Shown: positions 35,237 through 44,480, numbered from the stretch's first letter. The stretch is 64,000 nucleotides of DNA from JAWVFM01 sp038237625 (GCA_038237625.1 JBBRYM010000001.1:225498-289497), one strand, 5' to 3'. The notes: generated from the sequence alone by a model not told the origin. Program-made: numbers and translations.

Positions 35237-35665
35237 ATGTCCCGGCGGATGAGCGAGTCCGAACGCCGCGCCTTTCTGGAGGAGGGCACGCGCACGGGGA
35301 AGCTCGCGGTCGTTCGCAAGGATGGCAGCCCGCGAGTCGTCCCGATCTGGTTCGTGCTCGACGGCGACGACCTCGTCTTCACCACCGCAGCGGACAGCGT
35401 GAAAGGCAAGGCGCTACTGCGCGACGGAAGGGCGGCGATCTGCGTGGACCTGGAGCGGCCGCCATACGCGTATGTCCAGGTGGCGGGCCCGGTGGAGATC
35501 TCGACCGACCTCGAGGAGATGCTCGGCTGGGCAACTCGGATCGCCGCGCGCTACGAGGGCGAGGAGCAGGCGGAGGAATTCGGGCGGCGCAACGCCGTCG
35601 AGGGCGAGCTGCTGGTCCGGCTGAAGGCGGAGCGGGTGGTCGCCGTCGACTACGTCGACGGCTGA
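35237..35665 (+). CDS. PPOX-class F420-dependent oxidoreductase-like protein
   Basis: A 142-residue split-barrel flavin/F420-binding protein: GKLAVVRKDGSPRVVPIWFV near the start, then DSVKGKALLRDGRAAICVD and YVQVAGPVEI. The pattern fits the actinobacterial F420-dependent PPOX class rather than PdxH. ATG 35237 is chosen since the family starts just before SESERRAFLEEG. Substrate unknown. Confidence 0.82.
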   Translation: MSRRMSESERRAFLEEGTRTGKLAVVRKDGSPRVVPIWFVLDGDDLVFTTAADSVKGKALLRDGRAAICVDLERPPYAYVQVAGPVEISTDLEEMLGWATRIAARYEGEEQAEEFGRRNAVEGELLVRLKAERVVAVDYVDG

Positions 35666-35694
35666 TCCTGCTCGCTGTCTAGGCTTGCGGCGCT

Positions 35695-36555
35695 TTGTTG
35701 CCGCTGAAGGACAACGTCCCGACGACGCGGTTTCCGATCGTCACGATCCTGCTGATCGTCGTCAACTTCGCGGTGTTCGGCTGGGAGCTCAGCCTTTCGA
35801 GCAGCTCCAACCCCAATCCCCTGCTGCATCAGGCCGGGATCAACGAGCGCGACCAGGCGGAGATCGAGGGCGGGGCGATCCCGTACCGGATCACTCACCC
35901 GGGCAAGGACTGCGCAGTCGGAGCCACGCCGGTGAGCTCTGGCCGTTTCAAGCCAGGGATCGTCTGCCAGGGCACCGACGAGTACGACAAGGCGATGTCG
36001 TTGCACCAGCGCGGGGCGCCCTTCGTTTCCCTGGACTCGCCCCCGTGGTGGGAGACGGTCTTCACGGCGATGTTCATGCACGCGAGCTGGCTTCACATCC
36101 TCGGGAACATGCTGTTCCTGTGGATCTTCGGCAACAACATCGAGGACTCGATGGGGCGCGGGCGTTACCTCATCTTCTATCTGCTGGCCGGGATCGCCGC
36201 CAGTTACGCGCAGGCCGTGATCGACCCGAGCGAGACCGGACCAACCCTGGGCGCGAGCGGCGCGATCGCGGGCGTTTTAGGGGGCTACATCCTGCTACAC
36301 CCCCGGGCGCGGGTGCTCACGCTGGTGTTCCTGTTCCTGTTCGTGACCTTGGTCGAGATCCCCGCGGTCGTCATGCTGGGGGTGTGGTTCATCCTCCAAG
36401 CGGTGCCCGCCGTGAGCCAGTTCTCGAGCCCGGACATCGCCGGTGGCGGTGGAGTCGCCTATCTGGCCCATGTCGGGGGGTTCGTGTTCGGCCTCTTGGC
36501 GATCAAGCTGTTCGCCGACCGGGCCCGCGTTTCGCAGCCTCCGGGGATCTCGTGA
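35695..36555 (+). CDS. Rhomboid-family intramembrane serine protease
   Basis: A 286-residue, six- or seven-helix membrane protease. HILGNMLFLWIFG carries the oxyanion Asn, GASGAIAGVLGG the nucleophilic Ser, and AHVGGFVFGL the catalytic His, so the dyad is complete. An unusual hydrophilic loop of about 75 residues (two Cys, CAVGA and VCQGTD) lies after the first helix. It starts at TTG (two in tandem). The next two small genes follow in the same direction. Confidence 0.9.
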   Translation: MLPLKDNVPTTRFPIVTILLIVVNFAVFGWELSLSSSSNPNPLLHQAGINERDQAEIEGGAIPYRITHPGKDCAVGATPVSSGRFKPGIVCQGTDEYDKAMSLHQRGAPFVSLDSPPWWETVFTAMFMHASWLHILGNMLFLWIFGNNIEDSMGRGRYLIFYLLAGIAASYAQAVIDPSETGPTLGASGAIAGVLGGYILLHPRARVLTLVFLFLFVTLVEIPAVVMLGVWFILQAVPAVSQFSSPDIAGGGGVAYLAHVGGFVFGLLAIKLFADRARVSQPPGIS

Positions 36556-36562
36556 GCTAGGC

Positions 36563-36748
36563 ATGGAACCGGAGATCAGAGGCGCGATCGTCCTGGTCGG
36601 GCTGCTCTTCGTCTTCTTGTTCGGAGGTAGCGCGCTCGTGGTGATGGGCAAGGACGGCGTCGACGTGCTGACCGTGCTCTCGCTGTTGATCGCGGCGATG
36701 ATCTTCATCGGCGTCATGGCCGTGGTGCGAAACCCGCCGAAGGACTAG
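36563..36748 (+). CDS. Small two-helix membrane protein
   Basis: A 61-residue protein with two hydrophobic helices (about 8-28 and 35-54). ATG lies 7 bp after the rhomboid stop, so it is probably co-transcribed. No family was recognised. Confidence 0.6.
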   Translation: MEPEIRGAIVLVGLLFVFLFGGSALVVMGKDGVDVLTVLSLLIAAMIFIGVMAVVRNPPKD

Positions 36749-36777
36749 ATCCGGCGCACGGGACTAACCTGCCCTGT

Positions 36778-37050
36778 ATGTGCAGGAATATCAGGACTCT
36801 CCACAATTTCGAGCCTCCCGCGAACTCCGAGGAGGTGAACGACGCGGCGCTTCAGTACGTCCGCAAGATCAGCGGTTCGACGAAGCCGTCGAAGGCCAAC
36901 GAGGACGTCTTCGACCGCGCCGTCGCTGAGGTGGCGACGGCCACCGCTCGCCTTCTCGACGGCCTCGTTACCTCCGCGCCGCCGAAGGACCGCGAGGTCG
37001 AGGCGGATAAGCGCAGGGCAAGATCGGCGGAACGGTTCGCGACGGCCTAG
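36778..37050 (+). CDS. DUF2277 family protein
   Basis: A 90-residue protein, MCRNIRTLHNFEPPANSEEV at the start and VTSAPPKDREVEADKRR towards the end, which is diagnostic for DUF2277. Its function is unknown. Length is complete. Confidence 0.88.
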   Translation: MCRNIRTLHNFEPPANSEEVNDAALQYVRKISGSTKPSKANEDVFDRAVAEVATATARLLDGLVTSAPPKDREVEADKRRARSAERFATA

Positions 37051-37082
37051 CCCCGCTCGGGCCGACCTACAATCGCGGCCGA

Positions 37083-37155
37083 GGGGCCATAGCTCAGTTG
37101 GTAGAGCGTCGCGCTTGCATCGCGAAGGTCGCCGGTTCGAGCCCGGCTGGCTCCA
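37083..37155 (+). tRNA. tRNA-Ala (anticodon TGC)
   Basis: A 73-nt cloverleaf with arms GGGGCCA and TGGCTCC and discriminator A. Anticodon stem TCGCG/CGCGA, loop CTTGCAT, anticodon TGC. The T arm is GCCGG-TTCGAGC-CCGGC. Confidence 0.93.
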
Positions 37156-37252
37156 CTTCTTCCCAGCCGAGTTACGAGTTGATCTCGCCTAGCGACGACA
37201 ACTCGTAGTTCGGTCCCGCGGGGGCATCCCCCTCGCTCGATATGACTCCGGC

Positions 37253-37699
37253 GTGAAGCGCCATCCGTCCTACTTCGTCGTCGGCGGGCTCGACCTGCGG
37301 GCCGAGGCCCGGCGGCTCTGCCGGCTGCGCGCGCTCGGCGGCGCCACCGGGCCTCTCGTCGCCCGTCCGCCGACGCTCACGGTGCGCCGGGCGTCGAGCA
37401 GGCCGCGCAGCCGCCTCGGCTTCGCCGTGCCCGCGCAGTGGCGGGTGTCGGTCACGGCCTACCCAGGCGCGCGCGCCGGCGATCTACTCGAGACCCTGCT
37501 TCACGAATTGGTCCACCTCGCGGTCGATCGCCAGCCCGGTGGCCGGCCCTGGCACGGGCGTGAGTTTTGCCAGACGCTTCGCGATGCGATGCGGGAGGCG
37601 TACGGAGTCGCGGGTGTCATGCCCGCAACCAGCCACCATGGCGCGTACGCCGAGGCGATCGAGGCGCGGCTTCGCGAAATCCTCCCCGCGCCTGGTTGA
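37253..37699 (+). CDS. SprT-like zinc metallopeptidase domain protein
   Basis: A 148-residue protein with HELVHLAVD (HExxH) near residue 85 and a downstream His in RPWHGREF, as in SprT/Spartan-like proteins. There is no C-terminal zinc ribbon. GTG start. It precedes gdhA in the same direction. Family members are largely uncharacterised in bacteria. Confidence 0.72.
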   Translation: MKRHPSYFVVGGLDLRAEARRLCRLRALGGATGPLVARPPTLTVRRASSRPRSRLGFAVPAQWRVSVTAYPGARAGDLLETLLHELVHLAVDRQPGGRPWHGREFCQTLRDAMREAYGVAGVMPATSHHGAYAEAIEARLREILPAPG

Positions 37700-37752
37700 C
37701 ATCAGGCTTTCTGCGGTATGAGAGGATGGCCGCCGAGCATGGAGGAGGACCG

Positions 37753-39129
37753 ATGAGCGAGACCGAGACTGCCGCGGCCGTCGGCGAGACCGAGGAAACC
37801 GACAAGTCGGCCGAGGCGACCGAGCGCGTCAAGTCGAACGCGGAGGCTGCTGGCGTATCGAAGCCGGGACAGCGGGCCGAGGTCTCCAACCTCGACATCG
37901 TCCGCCACTACTTCGACATCGCCGCTGATCATCTGAAGCTGGCAGACGACCTGCGGGTCGTCTTCTGGTCCCCTTACCGCGAGGTGACGGTTCAGATCCC
38001 GGTGAAGCTCTCCGACGGCAAGATTCACGTCTTCTCCGGCTATCGGATCCAGCACAACGGCGCCCGCGGTCCCTACAAGGGCGGCATTCGCTTCCACCCC
38101 GAGGTCGACGTCGACGAGGTCCGCGCCCTCGCCTCGCTCATGACCTGGAAGACCGCAGTCGCGGGGATCCCCTACGGCGGCGCCAAGGGCGGCGTCAACT
38201 GCCCGGCCAACGAGATGGAGCCCGACGAGCTGCAGAAGGTCGCGCGCTCCTTCATGAACAAGATCGAAAAGGTCCTCGGCCCCACGCGCGACATCCCGGC
38301 GCCAGACGTCAACACCAACGCCCAGGTGATGGCCTGGATGATGGACGAGTACGGCAAGCTCCACGGCCACACGCCCGCGATCGTCACCGGCAAGCCCATC
38401 GCGCTCGAGGGAAGCCTTGGCCGTGAGGCCGCGACCGGCCGGGGATGCGTGTTCATGTTCCGCGAGGCGGCCCCGCAGCTGGGCCTCAGCCCCGCCGAGA
38501 CGACCTTCGTCGTCCAGGGCTACGGCAACGTCGGCTCCTGGGCCGCGCGCATCATGCAACAGCTTGGCGCGAAGATGATCGCCGTCTCCGACGTCAACGG
38601 GGCAATCCGCTCCGACGCCGGCATCGACGCCAACGCCCTGCACGAGTTTCTCGCGGCGGGGAACCACATCAACGACTTCGAGGGCGCCGAGCCCATCGAC
38701 GCCGACGACCTGATCGCGGTGCCATGCGACGTCCTGATCCCCGCGGCGCTCGGCGGCATGATCCACGAGGGCAATGCCGACCGCATCGACTGCAAGATGC
38801 TGGTGGAGGGCGCCAACAGCCCGACCACTCCCGTGGCCGACAAGATCCTTCGCGACAAGGGCACTTACATCATTCCCGACTTGATGGCGAACGCCGGGGG
38901 CGTCGTCGTCTCCTACTTCGAGTGGGTGCAGAACCTCCAGCACTTCCGCTGGGAGGAGCGCGAGGTCAACGACAAGCTCGGCACGATCATGCGGCGCTCC
39001 TACCGCGAGGTCTCATCGCGCTCCAAGGAGGAGGGACTCGACCTGCGCGAGGCCGCGTACCTGGTGGGAATCGAGCGCGTGGTGGAGGCGGCCCGGCTTC
39101 GCGGTTACGTCAGCGCGAAGTCCAGCTAG
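37753..39129 (+). CDS. gdhA: Glu/Leu/Phe/Val dehydrogenase (glutamate dehydrogenase type)
   Basis: A 458-residue enzyme interconverting glutamate and 2-oxoglutarate with ammonia. Substrate-binding Lys in GPYKGGIRFHPEV, catalytic Lys in YGGAKGGVNC, NAD(P) loop VVQGYGNVGSWAA, and GANSPTTPVAD. The first 45 residues are an Ala/Glu-rich extension not usual in the family. ATG 37753 follows GGAGGAGG by 4 bases and is preferred to the ATG at 37726. Confidence 0.92.
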   Translation: MSETETAAAVGETEETDKSAEATERVKSNAEAAGVSKPGQRAEVSNLDIVRHYFDIAADHLKLADDLRVVFWSPYREVTVQIPVKLSDGKIHVFSGYRIQHNGARGPYKGGIRFHPEVDVDEVRALASLMTWKTAVAGIPYGGAKGGVNCPANEMEPDELQKVARSFMNKIEKVLGPTRDIPAPDVNTNAQVMAWMMDEYGKLHGHTPAIVTGKPIALEGSLGREAATGRGCVFMFREAAPQLGLSPAETTFVVQGYGNVGSWAARIMQQLGAKMIAVSDVNGAIRSDAGIDANALHEFLAAGNHINDFEGAEPIDADDLIAVPCDVLIPAALGGMIHEGNADRIDCKMLVEGANSPTTPVADKILRDKGTYIIPDLMANAGGVVVSYFEWVQNLQHFRWEEREVNDKLGTIMRRSYREVSSRSKEEGLDLREAAYLVGIERVVEAARLRGYVSAKSS

Positions 39130-39132
39130 CGC

Positions 39133-39882
39133 TCAGTCGAAGTCGAAGTCCTTCGGCGCGCCCTGCTCGAACCACAGCTCGTCGTCCTCGGGCTGATCGC
39201 GAAGAAACTCGGGGGTGTCGGCGAGGACGTCCTCGTCCTCGGAGTCTGACGGTTCCTCACCCGCCTCTTCCAGCTCTTCGTCCTCGCCGGTAAGCGGCTC
39301 TGCGGGAGCCGGGGGCGACGGCTCGGGATCGGGCTCGGGATCGGGCTCGGGCTCGGGCTCGGGAAGCTTCTCGTGCATCGGGTGCTCGACCGTCTCCAGG
39401 CTCTCGAACGGCACCTCGCCGCCGATCGCCGGCGGGTCCTCGTCCTCCAGATCGAGGTTCAAATCGAGCTCGTCCTCGAGGGACTGGTCGAAGATCGGGG
39501 CGGGCTGCGCAACCGCCTCCTCGTCCTCATCAGCGGGTAGTGACTCGCCGGTGCCGGGCTCTGCCTCAAACTCAAGCTCCTCGGACGGAGCTTCGGCTGC
39601 CGGCGGCGGCTGGTCGACCGATTCCACGGGGGGTTGCTCGCCGGTTTCCTGCGCAGAGGTCGCCTGCTCGCCCGTCGGAATCTCCTCGCTCGGCGCCTCG
39701 GCCACCTCCGGCTGCGGCTCCTCGTCCGCCAGTGTCGTCTCCGAGGTCGGGAAGTCCGGCTCGCCGGGTCGCGTCGGCAGGCCGAACGCCTCGTCCTCGA
39801 GCTGCTTCAGCTCGTCGTCGGCGGCGCCAGTTCGGCGTTTGAGGTCGAGGTGCTCGCGGATCGCGTCGTCGAGGATTCCCAT
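39133..39882 (-). CDS. Acidic, disordered conserved protein
   Basis: A 249-residue protein with a short helical N-terminus (MGILDDAIREHLDLKRR), a long Glu/Pro/Asp-rich middle including PEPEPDPEPDPEP repeats, and a conserved C-terminus (LWFEQGAPKDFDFD). The two ends are shared with proteins I associate with Thermoleophilia, while the middle varies. Function unknown. It converges with gdhA, 3 bp apart. Confidence 0.75.
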   Translation of the reverse strand: MGILDDAIREHLDLKRRTGAADDELKQLEDEAFGLPTRPGEPDFPTSETTLADEEPQPEVAEAPSEEIPTGEQATSAQETGEQPPVESVDQPPPAAEAPSEELEFEAEPGTGESLPADEDEEAVAQPAPIFDQSLEDELDLNLDLEDEDPPAIGGEVPFESLETVEHPMHEKLPEPEPEPDPEPDPEPSPPAPAEPLTGEDEELEEAGEEPSDSEDEDVLADTPEFLRDQPEDDELWFEQGAPKDFDFD

Positions 39883-39973
39883 GGACTACTCCTCCTCGGC
39901 GAAAGACTACTGACGATGCCCGCCACGGTCGGCGACCTGGGGAGCGCAAGCAGGCATTCGTGCGCGGCGGCGC

Positions 39974-41836
39974 CTACGCCGGTTCCCCCGCCTTGGCCAC
40001 CCGATTCTTGCCCGCTGCCTTGGCCTCGTAGAGGGCCGCGTCGGCTGCGGCAATCAGGGTCTCCACGTTCTTCACGTCGCCATTCGCGGTGGCGACCCCG
40101 ATCGACGCCGTGACCCCGAGCCCCCCGTTGCCGTCCATTCGGGGGAACTCGAGCTCCTCGATTCGCTCCCGAATGCGCTCGCCCACCTCTGCCGCACCCG
40201 CGATGTCGGTCTCGGGCAGGACGATCACGAACTCCTCGCCCCCGTAGCGGGCAGGCTCGTCGATTCCGCGGGACTCACCGGCGATCGCTTCGGCCACGCC
40301 TCGCAGCACCGCGTCGCCCTGGAGATGCCCGTAGGTGTCGTTGACCTGCTTGAAGTCATCGATGTCGAGCATCAGCAGCGAGAGGTCGTGCGTGAAGCGC
40401 TCGGCGCGCGCGGCCTCCTTCGTCAGCAGCTCGCGAAAGCGCCGCTTGTTCGAAAGGCCCGTGAGGTCATCCGTGACGGCCTCCTCGGACACCGCCTCGT
40501 GTAGCGCGATGTTCTCGATCGAAGCCGCCATCTGCCCGAGCAGGTACGCGAATACGTCCCGCTCGCCGGCGTCGAATGGAGTCCCGTCCCGGGCGATGCT
40601 CATGGCGCCACCACGTCGCGCGGGCTCTCCGGGAATCGCAACGGGGCTGGAGAGGACGGCGATGCCGTCTGACGCGTACTCCACCAGCGCGCCCTCGCGA
40701 GACGCTCTCTCCTCCCCCTCGAGGGAGGCGTCGCGGAGCTCAGAGGAGGCGCTGCCGCTCTCGAACTCGCCGCCCTGGGCACCACCGATCGCGATGATCC
40801 CGTACTCGGCGTTGCACGCCGAGAGGGCCGCCTCGATCACGATCCGCATCAACCCATCACGATCCAGGCCGGATGCGAACGCTTCCCCGATCCGGCGCAC
40901 GGATCGCTCGATCTCATCGCGCTGGTGGCGAAGCTCGCCGATCTGTGCCGCCAAGCGGTCGCTCATCTTGTTGAACTCCCGAGCGAGGCTCGCCATCTCG
41001 TCGTTGCCCTCCACGGGGACCTCCTGGGAGAAGTCGCCCTCGCCGATGCGCCGCGCTGCCCCGAGCATGTCGCGAATCCGCGCGTTGAGCGCAGTGAGAA
41101 GGCGGGCGGCGAGCAACAGCGCGATCGCGAAGAACACGACCAGGACCCCCACTACGAGCGGGCGCGAGGAGAGGAAGCTGCTGGACCCCCGCGGGCCGAC
41201 GACGGTCAGCCGATAACCCCCCGGCCCTGGCAACGCGACCGAGGCCGCGCGCAAATCCGCCCCGCTCGCGCTCAGGTTGCCGGTGCTTCCCGGACCCGGC
41301 ACCGAGGCTGAGCCGAGATCGATGGTCCCAGCTAGATCGCGGTTGCCCGAGCGCAGCGCCAGGTCGAGGTTGGTGCGCCGTTTGACCTCGGCGACAAATG
41401 CTCGTGGAGTGGTCCCCGACGCCTCCAGGGTCGCGGCCCGTCCTCCGCCAGGGCTCGAGAGCACGGCGGTAGCCGCGGCGATGGGAGCCGTCCCGATGTC
41501 GACGAGCGCGCCGCCATTCGCCCCGCGGACGATGAACGATCTTGCCCCATCCCGCTGCGCCACGCGACGAGCGGCAGCGGCGATGGCCTCCGGGTCGCCG
41601 GCGCGTGCGGCAGCCTGAAGGGCGGAGTCGCGCGCGATCGCGCCCACGACATCACCCGACGCTCGAAGGTCGTCGCGATACAGCGCGCTGGCGGCGACGA
41701 GACCCTCCGACAGGCGCGCGTCCGCCTTGCCGCTTCGCGAGTCGTCGGTGATCGCGATCACCCCCACGGCGATGGCGATCATCGGCAAAACGACGATCAG
41801 CAGGAAGAAGCTGGTTAGGCGGGCACGAAAAGACAC
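39974..41836 (-). CDS. Membrane diguanylate cyclase with HAMP, GAF and GGEEF
   Basis: A 620-residue sensor. An N-terminal helix (FFLLIVVLPMIAIAVGVIAI) and a second near residue 235 enclose an extracytoplasmic domain. A HAMP domain follows (RIGEGDFSQEVPVEGNDEM), then a GAF-like region and a cyclase domain with TDDLTGLSNKRRF, YGGEEFVIVLPE and an RGID I-site five residues before it. Catalytically intact, with product inhibition expected. GTG 41836 is chosen since the longer frame runs toward tRNA-Ala. Confidence 0.9.
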   Translation of the reverse strand: MSFRARLTSFFLLIVVLPMIAIAVGVIAITDDSRSGKADARLSEGLVAASALYRDDLRASGDVVGAIARDSALQAAARAGDPEAIAAAARRVAQRDGARSFIVRGANGGALVDIGTAPIAAATAVLSSPGGGRAATLEASGTTPRAFVAEVKRRTNLDLALRSGNRDLAGTIDLGSASVPGPGSTGNLSASGADLRAASVALPGPGGYRLTVVGPRGSSSFLSSRPLVVGVLVVFFAIALLLAARLLTALNARIRDMLGAARRIGEGDFSQEVPVEGNDEMASLAREFNKMSDRLAAQIGELRHQRDEIERSVRRIGEAFASGLDRDGLMRIVIEAALSACNAEYGIIAIGGAQGGEFESGSASSELRDASLEGEERASREGALVEYASDGIAVLSSPVAIPGEPARRGGAMSIARDGTPFDAGERDVFAYLLGQMAASIENIALHEAVSEEAVTDDLTGLSNKRRFRELLTKEAARAERFTHDLSLLMLDIDDFKQVNDTYGHLQGDAVLRGVAEAIAGESRGIDEPARYGGEEFVIVLPETDIAGAAEVGERIRERIEELEFPRMDGNGGLGVTASIGVATANGDVKNVETLIAAADAALYEAKAAGKNRVAKAGEPA

Positions 41837-41958
41837 CTCGTTGAGCTTAGATCGACCCCCCGGCGGGTCCCGTTTAGCGGTGGGCGCGCGCAAGTCGCCT
41901 GGCGATGGCCCAGGTGCGACAATCCGGGACCGCACCCGCCCCATCGCAGGTGCGCCTC

Positions 41959-42031
41959 GGGGCTATAGCTCAGTTGGCAGAGCGCCTGGATCGCACCCAG
42001 GAGGTCGGGGGTTCGAGTCCCCCTAGCTCCA
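41959..42031 (+). tRNA. tRNA-Ala (anticodon CGC)
   Basis: A 73-nt cloverleaf with arms GGGGCTA and TAGCTCC and discriminator A. Anticodon stem CCTGG/CCAGG, loop ATCGCAC, anticodon CGC. The T arm is GGGGG-TTCGAGT-CCCCC. Confidence 0.93.
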
Positions 42032-42120
42032 TAACAATTTTCGATTGGGTTGACGCCGTACTCCTGCGCGCATAGCCTGGGTGACGACCAGGAATCGCAC
42101 CGCCAACCAGGAGCACATGC

Positions 42121-42618
42121 GTGGCACTGTTTAGCAGCAAGAAGAAGAAGGCGGAGGAGCTGTTCGCCAGCGGCGCCAAGGGAGCCGGAACCGTGATCCA
42201 GGTGCAAGACACCGGGATGACGGTCAACGACAACCCGCGCGTGAAGATGGTCTTTCGGGTCGAGCCGCTCGACGGCTCGCCGGCGTTCGACGCGCAGAAG
42301 ACCACGACGGTCTCCCGAATTCAGATCCCGCGCCAGGGTGATCGCTACCCGGTCTGGTACGACCCGCAGGAGCCGACCAAGAAATGGGCCTATGCGACCG
42401 TCGCTGACGACAATGGCCGAGCGACGATGCGACAGCTCTTCGGAAACGCGGCCGAGAGCTTCGTGGGCATGAACGCTCCTGGCGCCCCAGCTCCAGCCGC
42501 CGCGGCGCCCCAGGCATACGACACGGTGGAGAAGCTCAAGCAGCTCGCCGACCTCCATTCCCAGGGCATCCTCAGCGACGACGAGTTCGCGGCGCAGAAG
42601 GCGAAGCTGCTCGGCTAG
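42121..42618 (+). CDS. SHOCT-domain protein
   Basis: A 165-residue cytoplasmic protein. The N-terminal 110 residues form a beta-rich domain (GAGTVIQVQDTGMTVNDNPR), and the last 30 are a SHOCT module (KLKQLADLHSQGILSDDEF). GTG with AGGAG upstream. SHOCT modules are linked to oligomerisation or protein contacts, but the role here is unknown. Confidence 0.78.
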   Translation: MALFSSKKKKAEELFASGAKGAGTVIQVQDTGMTVNDNPRVKMVFRVEPLDGSPAFDAQKTTTVSRIQIPRQGDRYPVWYDPQEPTKKWAYATVADDNGRATMRQLFGNAAESFVGMNAPGAPAPAAAAPQAYDTVEKLKQLADLHSQGILSDDEFAAQKAKLLG

Positions 42619-42996
42619 TGATCGATTCGGCTCAGCAGGGCATCAACCCTTGGGGGGAAGCTCGGGGCCAATCGATCTCGCGAATGCTGGCGGGAAGCTT
42701 CCAGGCGAACGACGGTAGCCACGGCGCAGACGGTCTTCTTCCAAGCGGACGACGGCAGCCACGGCATCGAGCTCTGGTAGGCGGCCCCGTAGGGTTTACC
42801 TCACGGCTCGCCTAGCTCCATCCGCCAGCGGGGGATGAGGTTCGAGTGCCGCCCATAGGATTCCCCAGCTGGCCGAGGACCCGACCGTCTACCACACGAT
42901 GAACGGCCGCCGGCACGACCCGCTTCAAGTAGGGTGCGCGCACTCCGTCCGGCGTGGGCGGCGGCAAGTTCGTCCACCCGAACGATCGGAGTCGGA
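42619..42996. other. Intergenic stretch with a short tandem repeat
   Basis: This 378-bp gap holds a pair of 28-bp imperfect direct repeats (separate entry) and, at 42811-42821, CCTAGCTCCAT, matching the 3' end of the tRNA-Ala at 41959. No credible gene was found. Confidence 0.5.
42698..42765 (+). repeat. Imperfect 28-bp direct repeat, period 40 bp
   Basis: Copies at 42698-42725 and 42738-42765 differ at three positions (core GACGGTAGCCACGGC versus GACGGCAGCCACGGC). Origin unclear. Confidence 0.6.
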
Positions 42997-43890
42997 ATGT
43001 CCTCAGTTGGTGCGCGCCGCGGATTCGCTGCGCTCGGCCTCCTCGTCGTGGGGGGATTACTGGCCACCGGCTGCGGCGGCGGCGGAAGCAGCAGCAGCGA
43101 GAGCAGCTCGCCGACGACCTTGATGCTCAGCATTAGTGAGAAGGGCAAGGCGGCCGCGTTCCAGGCTCCGGCGTCGGCCAAGGGCGGCCTGGTGACGGTG
43201 AAGCTGACTAACTCGGGCAAGGCGCCCCACGGCGTCCAGTTCATCCAGTACACCGGCAACCACACGATGGCCGACGTGCTGAAGCAGCTCGGCGGTAAGA
43301 GCAACGTGATCCCCTCGTGGGCGAAACTGACCGGCGGCATCGGCAGCGTCGCCGGCGGTCAGACCGGGAGCGCAACGGTCAATCTGTCGCAAGGCAACTA
43401 CGTTCTCGTGGATGCCGCAGCGCTCGGGGGCGGCCCCAGCAATGGCCCGCCTGCCACGGCCGGCATCAAGCTCACCGGCGGCTCTAGCGGGAGCCTGCCC
43501 GGCACGGCCGCGCAGATCACGGCCAACACCGCTGGGAAGGACAAATACAAGTGGGACATCTCCGGGCTCAAGGCGGGCAGTAATCAGGTGACCTTTGACA
43601 GCAAGGGCAAGGACGCCGTCCACACGATCATCGCGGTGCCGGTCAAGGGCAAGGCGCCGCCCCTGAGCCAGATCCGGAAGGACCTGGCGAGCAGCGGCCC
43701 CCCGCCCCCCTACATCGATCCCAGCGGGTTCCAGAGTTCGGCCATCCTCGACGGCGGCCTCAAGCAGACGACCACGCTCGATCTCAAGAAGCCCGGGCAG
43801 TACATCTTCTTCTGCCCGCTTCAAGACCGTGACGGCAAAGGCAAGTCACACGATCAGGAAGGCCTGCTCACGGTCCAGACCGTGAAATAG
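42997..43890 (+). CDS. Lipoprotein with cupredoxin-like domains
   Basis: A 297-residue protein with a lipoprotein signal: hydrophobic stretch, then LLATGC as lipobox. The mature chain begins with a Gly/Ser linker. The first domain contains KAPHGVQFI and the C-terminal domain YIFFCPLQDRDGKGKSH, resembling the His...Cys...His spacing of cupredoxin copper sites, though no Met ligand is obvious. ATG 42997 with GGAG upstream. It lies just left of the metal/thiol island but may belong to the core chromosome. Confidence 0.65.
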   Translation: MSSVGARRGFAALGLLVVGGLLATGCGGGGSSSSESSSPTTLMLSISEKGKAAAFQAPASAKGGLVTVKLTNSGKAPHGVQFIQYTGNHTMADVLKQLGGKSNVIPSWAKLTGGIGSVAGGQTGSATVNLSQGNYVLVDAAALGGGPSNGPPATAGIKLTGGSSGSLPGTAAQITANTAGKDKYKWDISGLKAGSNQVTFDSKGKDAVHTIIAVPVKGKAPPLSQIRKDLASSGPPPPYIDPSGFQSSAILDGGLKQTTTLDLKKPGQYIFFCPLQDRDGKGKSHDQEGLLTVQTVK

Positions 43891-43946
43891 GGGGCCGCTG
43901 CCAGCGAGGTTTCCTCGCCCCCCACCCGGGCAGGGCCTGGGGTCGA

Positions 43947-43984
43947 TGCGTCCCTGAGCGTCCCAGCGTCCCCCGTCGTCCCCG
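43947..43984 (+). repeat. GTCCC-rich cluster, left copy
   Basis: Contains four spaced GTCCC units beginning TGCGTCCCTGAGCGTCCC. A similar array begins TGCGTCCCGGAACGTCCCC at 62756-62793. Both precede the 30-bp shared block. Confidence 0.5.
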
Positions 43985-44093
43985 GGCACGGATGGCCTCA
44001 CCGCTATTCAGCCGATCTCGACTTCAGCCGGCGTTCCCCATAGCGATCGTCTGTGATCGGCAGTGGCGAAATGCTCGCTTGCTTGATAGCGGG

Positions 44094-44123
44094 GGCCCGA
44101 TTCGTCTCTCGCTACGACGCACG
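44094..44123 (+). repeat. 30-bp island-end repeat, left copy
   Basis: GGCCCGATTCGTCTCTCGCT followed by ACGACGCACG. It is identical to 62871-62900 except for one C/T change. Confidence 0.75.
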
Positions 44124-44480
44124 GATCGTCGAGCGCCTCGCGGCGTAGCGAATCACCGATTCTCGTTCAAGCAGAACCTCCGCCGTTGCTGCAGGAGAAC
44201 GTCGAACCGCTCGCGGCAATGGTCTCCGGGTCGGGCGAGCCAGCGATACCGCTGGACCAGGCCGGTCCGCTCAGCGCCGACCCAAGCCCAGCGTGAGGGG
44301 CGAAAAGCACCGGCCCCACAGCGGACACCGTTTGCCTCGGCTCGTCGCCTCGTCCGCGCCTGGGGCGCTTTCGGCGGCCATTGAGCCTTGGCCAGTGTCC
44401 TAGCCGCAGGGCCAGTAAGCGACACATTACTCGCATGTGCTGACTATTACAAGCGCGGGTCGCCTCCAGCCCTTTGATGC

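Larger units (their letters stand above)
43891..44480. other. Non-coding or decayed left boundary of island
   Basis: No credible gene. It holds a small hairpin after the lipoprotein gene (GCGAGG/CCTCGC, 43904-43918), a GTCCC-rich cluster at 43947-43984 and the 30-bp block shared with 62871. Confidence 0.55.

Noticed and set aside
39300..39370. GGGATC/GGGCTC microsatellite
   Set aside because: It is simply the codons of the Pro-Glu/Asp repeats in the acidic protein, not a separate repeat element.
41970..42305. Minus-strand frame with GGLEPPTSWV
   Set aside because: It is the antisense translation of tRNA-Ala (CGC) and part of the SHOCT gene.
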